NCBI GenBank assembly: GCA_963971285.1 | Contig: OZ020248.1 | Span: forward strand, 9,610,001-9,674,000 | Length of the DNA: 64,000 bases | Origin: Astropecten irregularis | Lineage: Eukaryota; Echinodermata; Asteroidea; Paxillosida; Astropectinidae | Direction of reading: 5' to 3' | Shown here: positions 12,401-23,198 of the stretch, piece by piece | Layout: every line of letters starts with the position of its first letter | Numbering within the stretch: the stretch's first letter is position 1 | Program-made: the position numbers and the translations under genes | Notes under the pieces: generated by a model | What the model was told of the DNA's origin: nothing | The model's input: the letters and a program-made list of their open reading frames with translations, nothing else | The model's database searches: none

Positions 12401-13726
12401 GATAAACAGGATACAAAGGAGTTAATAAAGAAATCAATAAATAGGGGTAAGTTGTGAGGTAATTCTTGAGCGATCCTGTAGGCTGTACCACTTCACAAAC
12501 CCAAAGACCTTTCCATAAGCCGACATCTTTGAGACTTAACAGGAACTTTAAAATGAACTCACACCACATACAACTCAATAGCCTATGCTTTGTCTGCGTC
12601 TGACCTTAATCAGATCTTAAAGCCCAACTCATCAAAAGGTCGGAATGGTATTTTGAGTTTTTGTATTTTCTGGTAGGATATGGACTCAGGAATACACAGA
12701 TGTTCACTTTTGACAAGTATTCCACTGGATACACTCTTTAGAGGAGTTTTCATTCTCCCCCACTTTGCCCGAAATCCGAAAAGCGCGAGGAGTGAGTTTG
12801 TAAACACGACGACGTCATTCTGGGACTTGCTACATTCACATTGGTATGGTGTTCCATTTGTGCCGTCAACGTGTCACATTGGTTTTCTGTTTTTTTGGCA
12901 TCGCATTTATAATACCGGTACATGTAATACAATACAAATTGATACAAGTAATAAACTCCTGGAAACTGCTCATCGGCAAAAAAAAATATTGTGACGCCAA
13001 AAAACAAATGTTTTTATAATGCTATAAACATAAGGTTTATATTCTTCCCTAACATACCTCACAAAACTCAAAATACCATTCCGACCTTTTGAGTTGGGCT
13101 TTTACATGATCAACATCACTTGTTAAACACAGGGGGCCTGTAATAGCGCTCCGCACTTGCTGTGACGTCAGATCTCAGACAAACATTGAACCCATGCAAA
13201 AACGTGTGGCGGGTGTGCTTGTGTGCATGCATGGTGTACACTACGTGCATGAGACTGTGAGTCAATGTTTGTCTGGAGTTCTGGACATCCAGGGATTTTG
13301 TACATGCGCACGCTGACCAAATCACTTGTGTGACGTCATTAGTGCGGAGCACTATTCTCAGCTAATAGTAGAAAACGTACAGAATTCTATACCGAAATTG
13401 CCACTTTTGACAGCAGAACTTCGGCTAGGAAATCAAATCCTGTAATTTGTGAGCTACGAAAAAACCTAAACAACTATACATTAATCATAAGACATACACC
13501 CTAATAAATCTCATTCACACACTATGTAAAAACTACACATCTCAGGCAATGAAATTCACACACGGCCAAAATAAAGAAAAAAAGGAAGCACAAAAACCTG
13601 GAATCGAATCTTGATGACGTCAAATGGCTGGACGATGGCCCTGGTAGCCATGCCGCTGGCAGCTCCAGCCAGCCCATGGTCCAGTGGTGTCAGGCGGCTC
13701 TTGAGATGCGGTTTATATCCAACCAT
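9151..13726 (-). CDS. SLC25A19: Mitochondrial thiamine pyrophosphate carrier, SLC25A19 type, five coding exons
   Basis: Exchanger of thiamine pyrophosphate across the mitochondrial inner membrane, six-helix mitochondrial carrier fold. CDS (- strand) = 13726-13598, 12387-12211, 11018-10836, 10007-9809, 9455-9151: 993 bases, 330 aa (human protein 320). All junctions are GT-AG with phases 0,0,0,1. Seen: the three carrier signatures PFDVIK (34-39), PIDVVR (148-153) and PLDLVK (251-256), one per repeat. The N-terminal MVGY, the segment WKGHVPAQ, VCGG followed by ..VRTRFVAQGEPK, and KKRLQVQGF are characteristic of SLC25A19 rather than other carriers. It is convergent with HS3ST. Introns hold several MITEs. 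A short upstream frame (ATG at about 13,783, about 14 codons) may lie in the 5' UTR if TTGATTAG just upstream is a splice acceptor. Confidence 0.94.
9629..9729. mobile_element. Short deletion derivative of TTAA MITE family A, inside a flanking direct repeat
   Basis: Both family A ends remain (AAAGGTAATATCATACTTTG, and ACCAAAGTATGATACTACCT then TTAA), with most of the interior gone. A near-identical block beginning CTTTAAGTCAGTATGGTG occurs at 9,601 and again at 9,724. It lies in the last SLC25A19 intron (9,456-9,808). Confidence 0.65.
9809..10007 (-). CDS. SLC25A19: SLC25A19 coding exon 4 (residues 164-229 plus one base)
   Basis: Acceptor GCTTGCAG. Encodes helix 4 region (FPLAGFQFGFY). Donor ACGA|GTGAGT leaves phase 1, which is exactly what exon 5 requires. 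Confidence 0.9.
10086..10224. repeat. Inverted-repeat (hairpin) MITE in SLC25A19 intron
   Basis: Arms of about 34 bp: GGGAGACTTTGGAGAATCGG.. and ..ATCGATTCTCCAAAGTCTCC, separated by a CpG-containing centre. Lies in the intron 10,008-10,835. Confidence 0.75.
10325..10560. repeat. Palindromic element of the GGGCCCAATTTCATGGAATC family, truncated
   Basis: Starts GGGACCAATTTCATGGAATC and shares GTGCTTACAGGCACTGCTACG, TGCATTCTCCTTGC and AACCGTGATTATTTTC-like blocks with 15,162-15,455 and 62,074-62,375. The closing arm is missing. Confidence 0.65.
10836..11018 (-). CDS. SLC25A19: SLC25A19 coding exon 3 (residues 103-163)
   Basis: Acceptor TTTTTAAG. Encodes helix 3 with FVCGG and the second signature PIDVVR. 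Ends GAACCAAAA|GTGAGT in phase 0. Confidence 0.9.
11764..12053. repeat. Inverted-repeat element with CCAGGG(G/C)TCGAA ends
   Basis: Left end CCAGGGGTCGAATTTCG and right end TATTTCGAGCCCTGG are inverted copies. Several internal TCTAGT/ACTAGA blocks suggest further internal symmetry. Lies in SLC25A19 intron 11,019-12,210, about 160 bp from exon 2. Confidence 0.5.
12211..12387 (-). CDS. SLC25A19: SLC25A19 coding exon 2 (residues 44-102)
   Basis: Acceptor TATATAG at 12,388-12,394; in phase 0 it continues RFQ|LQVEP. Encodes the matrix helix of repeat 1 and WKGHVPAQ. Ends GTACAG|GTATCG. Confidence 0.9.
12617..13104. mobile_element. TIR MITE in SLC25A19 intron 1
   Basis: Terminal inverted repeats over 40 bp: AAAGCCCAACTCATCAAAAG.. 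at the left and ..CCTTTTGAGTTGGGCTTT at the right. The left flank is TTAA and the right TTTA, compatible with a decayed TTAA duplication. Confidence 0.8.
13142..13355. repeat. Inverted repeat with GCTCCGCACT ends
   Basis: AGCGCTCCGCACTTG...GTGACGTCA at the left and TGACGTCATTAGTGCGGAGC at the right are inverted copies. An internal pair CAGACAAACATTGA / TCAATGTTTGTCTG gives a second nested inversion. Confidence 0.7.
13598..13726 (-). CDS. SLC25A19: SLC25A19 coding exon 1 (residues 1-43)
   Basis: Starts with ATG GTT GGA TAT (MVGY), as in the animal family. It contains helix 1 and the first carrier signature and ends ATTCGATTCCAG|GT in phase 0. Confidence 0.92.
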
Positions 13727-13863
13727 AACTGACCACGCTCACTCGAATTCTACTGCTAGGAATGCCTGACAGTGTGCCAGCATCTAATCAATCAGAAAGA
13801 GACAACAGGTCAAAAAACCAACTGTTAGGGAGTGGTGTTCATAGTTTCTTTATAATAATCAAA

Positions 13864-14358
13864 GGGTACGTTCAGACAGCGTGTTAAATTCGCTAAAACA
13901 ACAGTTTTAATCCGATGGGTTTTTGCAATATGTGTCTGGACGCTCTAAAACAGTTACTTATCTAAAACAGATCGGTTTTATCCGCCGCTAAAACACCAAA
14001 GTTAAAACTGCTCGGAAGGAGGGTTTAGCTAAAACGCTGTTGGGACAGAATAACTTTCCGACATCCTGTTTCAGTGCAGAGAAGCCTGGCAGCTGGTTAC
14101 GTAACACATGTTGTGGCGCGCTTGTTTATATTCAACACACAGATAAATCTGCGCGCTTTATTTTATAACTGGAAGCCCGTACGGGGTCAAGGCAAAGTGC
14201 ATGACCTCTTAAAACCAAAAATAAAACCGATCTGTTTTAACCGCAAACAGTAGAACGCTGTATGGACACAACAGAATTTTAATATACGACTTACCCCCCG
14301 CGGTTGCCGAGCGGTTTAACGCAATTCGTTTTAAATACAGGGCTGTCTGAACGTACCC
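13864..14358. mobile_element. TIR element with GGGTACGTTCAGACAGC ends
   Basis: Perfect 17-bp terminal inverted repeats GGGTACGTTCAGACAGC / GCTGTCTGAACGTACCC. The interior is rich in TAAAAC/GTTTTA blocks in both orientations. Just upstream of SLC25A19. Near its right end, GGTTGCCGAGCGGTTTAACG resembles a tRNA A-box region. No convincing target duplication seen. Confidence 0.75.
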
Positions 14359-14404
14359 ACAGACCTCTAGATTATTAACTGGCTTCCTTTACAATTGGTA
14401 CATA

Positions 14405-14972
14405 CCATAGAGTTAAATAAAAAACTAGAGTGCACGCTTCGTATTCAACGTGCGCGTTGTCTGTACTCCGGCGTGGACACACAGCAACCATCTTTCCTGG
14501 GGTGCGTTCCACTCCAGCTAACTAGGCGCACGGCGCACAATGTGCGCCACCGTTTTCAAACCGGAACGCGCTGTTCGCCAAACACGCACACAACGTTCGC
14601 CTAACATAGCAAACGGTGTAGAGGAGGTGTTTGCTGAAGTTGGCTAACTACATCGAATGAAAGATGGACGCAGTACGCAATACATGTTCGCGGTTTGTTG
14701 CGTGTGCGTTCCACTACAAATCCAAACGTAACGCAAACGGCGCAAACATGTTCGCGTATGTTCGCGCAAGCGGAACGCACCCTTGGTATAACTTCGCATG
14801 CGCAGTAGAGTAAAAAATATCAGGGTAAGAATATGTACGCACAATTTGAAACGGGATGCGCGCATTTGCCCAGGTTGTTTGGTTTTCTTAGGCAATGGCG
14901 CTGGCCATGGTTGAGTGTATCACGCGCAGAGTGCACACTCTAGTTTTTTATTTACCGGTATAAACTCTATGG
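14405..14972. mobile_element. TIR element with a nested GGGTGCGTTCC element
   Basis: Outer ends CCATAGAGTT...AAATAAAAAACTAGAGTG and the inverted counterpart ending AAACTCTATGG. An inner inverted pair GGGTGCGTTCC (14,500) / GGAACGCACCC (14,782) marks a second element inside. CpG-rich compared with its surroundings. Confidence 0.7.
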
Positions 14973-15161
14973 CACATACGTAGAAAACTTTTAAAAGAAA
15001 CTTGCGGTCATTGTCAAGAGTCCTGTCACCTCCAAGGTGTGGTCATTGTCACTTCCAGTGTGTTATCTGACAGACAAAACATGTCACTGTCACATCACTT
15101 CTAGTTTCTACAGTGTCACTTGTCAGTGTCCATACGTCCAGTGTCCTATCATGCACTTCCA

Positions 15162-15455
15162 GGGCCCAATTTCATGGAATCCGTTACCGTTAGCAAAAAT
15201 TCTTCACTTACGGAAGCAGAATTTTTTTGGTTACGGTTAGCGTATTTCACGGAAGAATTTCCTTTTTGGTAACGGTAAGCAAGGAATTTGTGCAGAATGC
15301 ATACGACAGCGCGTTAGCAGAAAATGATCATGGTTACCCTAGAAATTCTTCGCTAACCGAGAGTCTTGCTTACGGATTCCATGAAATAGATTTCACGCGT
15401 AGCAGTACCCGTAAGCACAAAAATAGGCCGTAACGGATTCCATGAAATTGGGCCC
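15162..15455. repeat. Palindromic element, GGGCCCAATTTCATGGAATC family, full length
   Basis: Ends GGGCCCAATTTCATGGAATC and GATTCCATGAAATTGGGCCC are a perfect inverted pair; the arms repeat GTTACCGTTAGC/GCTTACGG-like words. Related copies at 10,325 and 62,074. Confidence 0.85.
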
Positions 15456-16660
15456 GGAATTGTTGTCACAGTCTCTAATACTGTTACTGTCAAAGTCCAG
15501 TCACTTCCAGAGTATTGTCACTTTGTTATTGACAGACTGATCCTTCGCCCTCAATTTGATCCATCTCCTCATTTCTTTCTATAATTTAACAGCTACATGT
15601 AAACAATAAAAAATCATTAACATTAATTTTAGAATTCATATCATAAACCAAGGCATTAGACATGCTTTCACTATCTTTGTACACAACATCATAGTGAGGA
15701 AAGCCAAATAATGCCACACATGATCATCTGGCACAAAATGTGCATGATGTATGACCGACAGGGAAAGTTAATTTCCGTACACAGGATGCGAGTCATAGTG
15801 ATTGCTGGGCTGCTCTAGCCTTAGTATCTACATGTATGGCATCGTAATTATTGCTGCCCTCAATTGAGTCAAACGGGTAAGGATTTCCTACACCTATTTT
15901 ACTCAAGTTTGAATTTGTATTTCCAAATGTTCCGAACTACTTTCGGTAAAGTAGGAAACCCTAATTTTATTAATTATTTATTAAAATTTCATAGTTTCTG
16001 CAATTTTAATCAAACTACTTTCACGATCTTATACCCAGTTTTGCATATATTCCCTAGCTAAAAATAATGCTTAGGGCCTACATTGTGCTTACAAGTTACA
16101 CAGCTTGTGACATTATTCAATATTGCTGACCAACAGAATTGGGGGCCTTAATTTGGGGTGCTAATGCTATTGACTAAAATGTGACCCAGGGCAAGGGCTG
16201 TAACTGTAAGGTGGGCCAGTAACAGTTGCCAGCTATAGTATTAGTATTACAAATTACAGTGTGGGTCAATTGAATCACAAGTAACGTTAGGCTAAACTGA
16301 GATTGAGAAGTCAAGACGTTGGACTGAAATCCTCCAAATATAAGACGAAGGCGAAGCACAAGGCTTGTTGAGTGTTGTGTTCTTTACTTCTTAGGTTTAA
16401 TTACAACTCTGGAAAACAGACTGGTCAAAATATTCACTACAACTTGTACAGTACTGTAGGAGGGCCTAACGTTACATACCCATTTCTGGATCAATCCGCC
16501 AATACAGCTCACAGTACACGACTTCTTTTATCTGGTCCTTGCTCTAACGTTATTGTTTATTTCAAGGTCAAGGACAACGAAAAAGAAATTCCACTGACCA
16601 CCACCTTTTTAATACACTATGTTATGTACGTACACATTGTTATTGAATTTTGCCCAGCAT
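15456..16660. other. Intergenic, no gene seen
   Basis: Short tandem-like TGTCACT/CCAGTGT words flank the palindrome on both sides (about 15,010-15,150 and 15,460-15,540), so the palindrome seems to sit in a degenerate simple repeat. The rest is unremarkable AT-rich DNA. Confidence 0.4.
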
Positions 16661-16671
16661 GATAATGTAGT

Positions 16672-17085
16672 ATAGCGCCGCTTACGGCGATAGCCGCGCA
16701 ATTTGTTGTGAATGTCGAACGCAATTTTTATCCGTACGCATGCGCAAGTTTATAACTTTCGCGTGTTAGAAGTTCTAACTTCTAAACGGCGCTATGCGAG
16801 AAACGCGTCCGTTTTAAAATTATGCACTGTACATAAACTTAATGATACTTAATTTCTACTTAAATGTGCACTGTTTTAAAGTAATTTTTCCCTGTATTAA
16901 CTTACTTTTTATTACTACAAAATTTTCGGCGTCTCCCGCCCCTCGTCAGGTGTGTTTGCTGAAAACGAGTTAATACAGGGAAAAATGGCTTTAAAAGAAA
17001 TTAATAAGTTACTGTACATAAGTAGGCCTAATCCAAGAACGCTCTAGTAATTTTAATATTATCTATTAAAATTACAAGAGCGTTC
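16672..17085. repeat. Cluster of three short inverted repeats
   Basis: Pair 1: ATAGCGCCG (16,672) with CGGCGCTAT (about 16,795). Pair 2: TTAAAGTAATTTTTCCCTG (about 16,877) with CAGGGAAAAATGGCTTTAA (about 16,993), flanked by TTAA-like bases. Pair 3: a hairpin at about 17,038-17,085, GAACGCTCT..TAATTTTAAT with ATTAAAATTA..GAGCGTTC. Confidence 0.55.
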
Positions 17086-18307
17086 TCCGTGCGTAGACGC
17101 TTTGAAGCGGTCTTGGGCGCGCGCAGTCATTTTGAAAATATCTGTTAAGCAATAATTAATTTTTTATTAAACAAAAAACAATGGGATGAAAATGAAAAAA
17201 AAAATATGAATGAATTTTATATGAAAAAGTGTATGAAAAAATCAATTAAAATACACTATTTTTTCCAAATTGAAATAGATTACAAACGGATTGTAAAACA
17301 ATCGCAAAGAAAAGTCTGAGCAAAATATGTATTACAAAACAATACAAAAACATTTTTTGGAATAGGCTAAAAAATATGAATTTTTTTTTTATCTGAAAAA
17401 AATATGCTAGCCAGGATTCGAACCCACAACCTTCGGATTGGAAACTGAAACGTCAGACCACTAGACCAACGACTTCTCTATAACAAGTGGTGCAATGAGA
17501 TTCTATTATTGCTGCGGCTGACTCAAATTATCGCTTAAGCAAGAATTGATTACACACAAAAAATGGGATTAAAATGTAAAGAAAAATATGAATGAATAGA
17601 ATATGAAAAAGTGTATGAACAAAATCCATAAAAATACACAATTTTTTCCCAAATTGAAATAGATCACAAACGGATTGTAAAACAATCGCAAAGAAAAGTC
17701 TGAGCAAAATATGTATTGAAAAACAATACAGAAACATTTTTTGGAATAGGCTAACAAATAAATTTTTTTTTTTTTAATCCGAAAAAATATTCTAGCCAGG
17801 ATTCGAACCCACAACCTTCTGATTGGAAACGGAGACGTCAGACCACTAGACAACCGATCTCTCTATAACAAATGGTGCAATGAGATTCTATTATTGCTGC
17901 GGCTGACTCAAATTATCGCTTAAGCAAAAATTGATTACACAAAAAACAATGGGATTAAATTGTAAAGAAAAATATGAATGAATAGAATATGAAAAAGTGT
18001 ATGGAAAAAAAACCATTAAAAATACACAATTTTTCCCCAAATTGAAATAGATCACAAACGGATTGTAAAACAATCGCAAAGAAAAGTCTGAGCAAAATAT
18101 GTATTGAAAAACAATACAAAAATTTTTTTTGGAATAGGCTAAAAAATATGAATTTTTTTTTTTATCCGAAAAAAATATGCTAGCCAGGATTCGAACCCAC
18201 AACCTTCTGTATGGAAACGGAGACGTCACACAATTAGACCTCCGACCTATCTGTAACAAGTTGTGCAATGAGATTCTATTATTGCTGCGGCTGACTCAAA
18301 TTATCGC

Positions 18308-18691
18308 TTAAAGGGATTGCATACGTTTGGTAATTTGAGCCTATTGTTTGTTTCAAACCAATATAATTGTATATATATACCATAAAACTAACCTGTGAAA
18401 GTTTCAATTCAAAAGGTGGTAGCGTTTGTGAGATTTTGGCGACAAACCAGAGCGGTTATTTCACGCCAGATAACAGTTAGTCAATAGCTGAGAAGCGTTA
18501 CGGCCGTAACGCTTCTCAGATTCATAATTTTTGGAGATAAAAAGTGACATATTTTTCCATAACCGCGGTACTTCGAATTGAACGTTTCTCAATATGCATT
18601 ATACTATCCAAAGCAGCTGTACTTCTCACCAAGTAAGTTTTTATTGCCATAAATTGTCAGAGTCATTACCAAACGTATGCAATGCCTTTAA
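18308..18691. mobile_element. TTAA-flanked MITE inserted in the third array unit
   Basis: TTAA at 18,308-18,311 and 18,688-18,691. Inverted ends AGGGATTGCATACGTTTGGT and ACCAAACGTATGCAATGCCT match with one mismatch. The neighbouring unit shows the uninterrupted site CGCTTAAGCAAAAATTG at about 17,925, proving insertion into TTAA. A perfect 32-bp palindrome sits at 18,488-18,519 (half-site CTGAGAAGCGTTACGG). Confidence 0.9.
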
Positions 18692-19059
18692 GCAAAAATT
18701 GATTACACAAAAAACAATGGGATTAAATTGTAAAGAAAAATATGAATGAATAGAATATGAAAAAGTGTATGGAAAAAAAACCATTAAAAATACACAATTT
18801 TTCCCCAAATTGAAATAGATCACAAACGGATTGTAAAACAATCGCAAAGAAAAGTCTGAGCAAAATATGTATTGAAAAACAATACAAAAATTTTTTTTGG
18901 AAAAGGCTAAAAAATATGAATTTTTTTTTTTATCCGAAAAAAATATGCTAGCCAGGATTCGAACCCACAACCTTCTGTATGGAAACGGAGACGTCACAAA
19001 ATTAGACCTCCGACCTATCTGTAACAAGTTGTGCAATGAGATTCTATTATCGCTGCGGC

Positions 19060-19914
19060 TACTTCTAGATTTAGAAGGCTACTCCGTGAGCCTTCTAGCA
19101 CTCTTACTTTTCGGTGTGCCGTAACGCTATGGGTTTTGAAAACAACAATTGATAGATGAAATTTTGGTGAAACATTGCAGCACCTACCGCCACTCCTAGA
19201 TCGTGAATTCCCCTGAAATATTTTTTTTCCTGATCCTCATACATCGGTTATGCTTGTGCAGTCTCATTTTTGTAATTGATCCACAACTTTTCGAGAAAAA
19301 ATTCGACTTTCTGTGTCACTCCGCTTGCCGAAATGTCCGATGTTAACCTGCTGCTTGAAGTGGTCTAGTCCGCATGCGCATTATTGGATCTACCATTTTC
19401 TGAAGGGGTGCAACTTGACTTCACTGGTTCCCCGGTTGCTGCATGCATTGAAATGGGTCTGCATGTACGTGGATACCAGTTGTTGAAGCTTTATCTTTTT
19501 TATTGAGGCTGGCTCCCACTTACTGTGTGGTGTGCATGTGGCATACGTGATTTTCATGTCTCCTTCAATAAGCACACCCCTATACAATAATGCTTTTGCC
19601 CATACTATAAAATTTATGAATGAACTCGAAATTAGAAATCTTTCCTGAAGTGGAGTGGCACAGAAAGTCGAATTTTTTCTCGAAAAGTTGTGGATCAATA
19701 GCAAAAATGAGACTGCACAAGCATAACGGATGTATGAGGATCAAGAAAAAAAATAATTCAGGGGAATTCACGATCTAGGAGTGGCGGTAGGTGCTGCAAT
19801 GTTTCACCAAAATTTCATCTATCAATTGTTGTTTTCAAAACCCATAGCGTTACGGCACCCCGAAAAGTAAGAGTGCTAGAAGGCTCACGGAGTAGCCTTC
19901 TAAATCTAGAAGTA
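19060..19914. mobile_element. Mutator/foldback-like element with 9-bp target duplication
   Basis: Inverted arms of about 260 bp (19,060-19,322 and 19,654-19,914), nearly identical, starting TACTTCTAGATTTAGAAG. The 330-bp centre is unique in the window. Flanked by the perfect 9-bp repeat CGCTGCGGC at 19,051-19,059 and 19,915-19,923, where sister array units have one copy. A 9-bp duplication and long inverted arms are typical of Mutator-like elements. No transposase is encoded. Confidence 0.85.
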
Positions 19915-20283
19915 CGCTGCGGCTAACTCAAATTATCGGTTAAGCACAAAAAACAATGGGATTAAAATGTAAAGAAAAATATGAATGAAATGAATCTGCA
20001 AAAGTGTATGGAAAAAAACCCATTAAAAATACACAATTTTTCCCCAAATTGAAATAGATCACAAACGGATTGTAAAACAATCGCAAAGAAAAGTCTGAGC
20101 AAAATATGTATTGAAAAACAATACAAAAACATTTTTTAGAATAGGCTAAAAAATGAATATTTTTTTTATCTGAAAAAAAAAACTATGCAAGACGGGATTC
20201 GAACTGGAAACGGAGACGTCAGACCACAAGACCCCCAACATCTCTATAACAAGTGGTGCAATGAGATTCTATTATTGCTGCGG

Positions 20284-21738
20284 GTCTGAATAAATGTTCT
20301 TTGAAAACCTGATCCTATAAAGGTTTTTAATTGCACTAGTAATTACAGATGGTAAGGTGGTCTAGTGGTATAAGATCTCCTGCAGCATTGACAAGGTTGT
20401 GTGTTCAAATCCTGCCTTGCATTTCTTTCATGATCTGAAAAATTCCCCCTTTAATAAAAAGTACTTTTTATCAGTTTTAAAAAGAAAATTGTATTTATAC
20501 GACTTCTTTTCACCCAATTTTCAAGATATTTTAAAATGATTTTCCATTTAATTTTGATCCCATATTTATTCCTGTATAATCATCACGTCACACATAGCTA
20601 CTTGGTCTAGTGGTGTTCTCAATGAAAGTTTTTGTTTTCAAATCCCACCTGACATGTTTTTGTTTTGCATAATTATGCTTTTTATCTTTAACCCATGATT
20701 ATTTTAATTGTTTTACTTCAATTGTCACCAAATTGTCCATTGAATATTCTTTGTTGACTTTTTTAGTCTGTGGAAATTTAATATGACATTAAATTAAGGG
20801 AATTGACACAACAGAACAATTGAACAGAAAACACAGGTGGAAACATTTTCTATAATCACAATGATGCGGACATCAATTTATTCACAGAATTGAAAATAAT
20901 GGTCATTTCAGTGATGTACAGAGGCAGACATTTACGACATACTCATCTTTGAACTTGAATGCCAAAAATCAAATTTAAAAATCATAATTTCAATCATTTA
21001 AATTCAATCAACATGAAAATTACTATAACATACAAATGAAATAAATGAAGACAAGTGCTGAAACTCAGGTGCACGAGAATGGGGAGTCCGGCCATTCCAA
21101 ACGACATTCCTTTGAGCTGGTAGCCTTCAGTGAAGTCTCATCCTGGTATCGCATGGTGGTGGAAGTAGAACATGTCATTGTGGAATGACCAGTCAGCATC
21201 CCATCCCGTACACCTGAGCTAAACTTAGGCAGACAATACATTGATGGACACGCCCTTTTATGTGAGCAAATTTCAAAATCAGTATAAACCAACAAGCTAT
21301 TATTTTAAACATACACTTATAAATTACATGGACTGAACACATACAGCAAATGGCTAAGAAACAAAAACTTTGAAGAACAATACCCTAATTTTATACAAAG
21401 AAACTTTCAAAATAAAAATAACAAACAAAATATTGTACATGATTATTTACTACACATATAACATTCACTAGAGGGTATAGAGCAACTTCCAATTAGCAAA
21501 AATATATGACTGCGCGCACTCTTGCAAGAGGAGGCAATACCGCAAACAAGCTACCTGGCATGCACATCGCAAACACGCAGATCCCAACTTATGACATACC
21601 AAAATACCTTTACCAACAATAATAACACAATAACACAACAACACAGATAATAACACAAATAATCAATAGAAATTATATGTCCAATGAAACAATAAGAATT
21701 ATACCCCCATGGTTGGACTTACATTGTATATGGAGGGC
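20284..21738. other. Intergenic with two weak tRNA-like SINE fragments
   Basis: GGTGGTCTAGTGGTATAAG with GTGTTCAAATCCTGCC (20,348-20,425), and TTGGTCTAGTGGTG with TTTTCAAATCCCACC (20,600-20,650), resemble A and B boxes on the + strand. The rest is AT-rich with no gene recognised. Confidence 0.45.
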
Positions 21739-22352
21739 GCCTGTTTGCATATATCCACCAATATAGGGCACTCACACGTACACACAGCCTGCCCCAGGCC
21801 AGTGTACATGTATTATAGCTACATGGCGGTACATGCTAAGCATATCATGAACTCCACCCCATTCTGCAATACAGCATAGAGTGTATAATCTTAATTTACA
21901 AACACACCAATTAAACCTTGTAATCTTCTAAACATTTACCTCCTTGGTAATTTAATTACTTTCCAACATTTAATCTCAACCAATTTAAAAAAAAACACAA
22001 AGCACACAGACCAAGCACAAACAGGGGGGGGGGGGCGTTAAGGGAGGGCGCTAATTAAGCTACACTGTCTATGCGCAGCCTGTTTGCATGTATCCACCAA
22101 TAAAGGGCACTCACGTCACACAAGTACACGAAGCCTGCCCCAGGCCAGTGTACATGTATTATAGCTACATGGCGGTACATGCTTAGCATAATAACTCCAC
22201 CCCATTCTGCAATACAGCAATAGAGTGCATAATTTACAAACACACACACCAATTAAACCTTGTAATCTTCTAAACGTTTACCTCCTTGGTAATTTAATTA
22301 CTTTCAATCTCAACCAATTTAAAAAAACAAACAAAGCACACAGACAAAATTG
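21739..22352. repeat. Tandem duplication of about 275 bp, period about 338 bp
   Basis: Copies at about 21,739-22,015 and 22,078-22,352 share CTGTTTGCAT..ATCCACCAAT, CCTGCCCCAGGCCAGTG, AGCTACATGGCGGTACATGC and CCTTGTAATCTTCTAAAC, with small indels. They are separated by a run of about 12 G and a short spacer. Confidence 0.9.
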
Positions 22353-22379
22353 ACACAACAAGCAAATATCTCAATAGTT

Positions 22380-23060
22380 TGCAAGGACATTTTTCTTTTT
22401 ATTTATCAAACGTGTTTTTTGTTGCTCTCATTTTCCTTTCTCTGCTTTCCTTTTCTTTCGTTGCTTCTCCTTTTCTTTCATTGCGTTGTTGTTTTTTCTT
22501 TCATTTTGTTTCTTTTACTTTTCTTTCCACACCCGGTGACTTTCAAGTATGTTTGTTTTGAAGATTTCATTTTTCTGTCGTCACTAAATTTTACTTTTTG
22601 TATAGCGCATTTTTCTTTTACTTCACATTTTGTTGCTTTTACTTTGCTTTCGTCACTTTTAATTTCCTTTCCTCGCCTATTTCGCCGCGCTTACTTTTAT
22701 TTTGATGCTTTAAATTTTCTGTTGTCACTTTTATTTTACATTTCGTCGCTTTTACTTTGTTTTGGTCACTTTTACTTTCCATTTCATTGCTTTTACTTTT
22801 CTTTTGTCGTATTGTCTTTTTCTTATACTTCACATTCCGTGCTTTTACTTTGTTTTCGTCACTTTAATTTCCTCTCCTCGCTTATTTCGCCGTGTTTACT
22901 TTTATTTTTATGCTTTTAATATTCTTTCGTCACATTTATTTTACATTTATTTTTTGGTCGCTTTTACTTTCCATTTTGTATCTTTTAATTTCCATTTTTT
23001 CGCTTTTACTTTTCTGTTGTCACTTTTTCTTTTTCTTTTGTAGCTTTAATCTTACACAAG
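22380..23060. repeat. Degenerate pyrimidine-rich minisatellite
   Basis: Built from imperfect repeats of a TTTCGTCACTTTTACTTT-like motif of about 18-20 bp. The 189-residue open frame over it is almost only Phe, Leu, Ser, Tyr and is a composition effect. Confidence 0.8.
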
Positions 23061-23198
23061 TTTTCATTTTCAATTGACACATCATCTTAATATGTCACAC
23101 CTGACAGAGGAGAGTGGTGCAGCACATACAAAGACCAAAAGCAACTGGTAAAATGAGACATGTGATGCATTTGTTATGCATTTTGTTAGGAAAGAGAA

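Larger units (their letters stand above)
17126..20283. repeat. Five-unit tandem array, about 387 bp per unit, each with a tRNA-like box
   Basis: The anchor GCTGCGG recurs at 17,511, 17,896, 18,284, 19,052 and 20,277. After removing two insertions the spacing is about 385, 388, 388 and 361 bp. Each unit has ACAAACGGATTGTAAAACAA, CGCAAAGAAAAGTCTGAGC, AATACA runs, then on the - strand a tRNA-like segment ending GGGTTCGAATCCTGGC (about 17,413-17,480, 17,795-17,867, 18,183-18,254, 18,952-19,023, 20,192-20,252), with an A-box-like TTGTCTAGTGGTCTG. Similar open frames on the - strand in each unit are by-products of the repetition. Confidence 0.9.

Noticed and set aside
17569..19036. Family of similar 94-131-residue open frames, - strand
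   Set aside because: They are the same frame in successive satellite units with AT-rich low-complexity translation, not a gene family.
22350..22919. 189-residue open frame, + strand
   Set aside because: It is a by-product of the pyrimidine-rich minisatellite; composition is nearly all Phe, Leu, Ser and Tyr.
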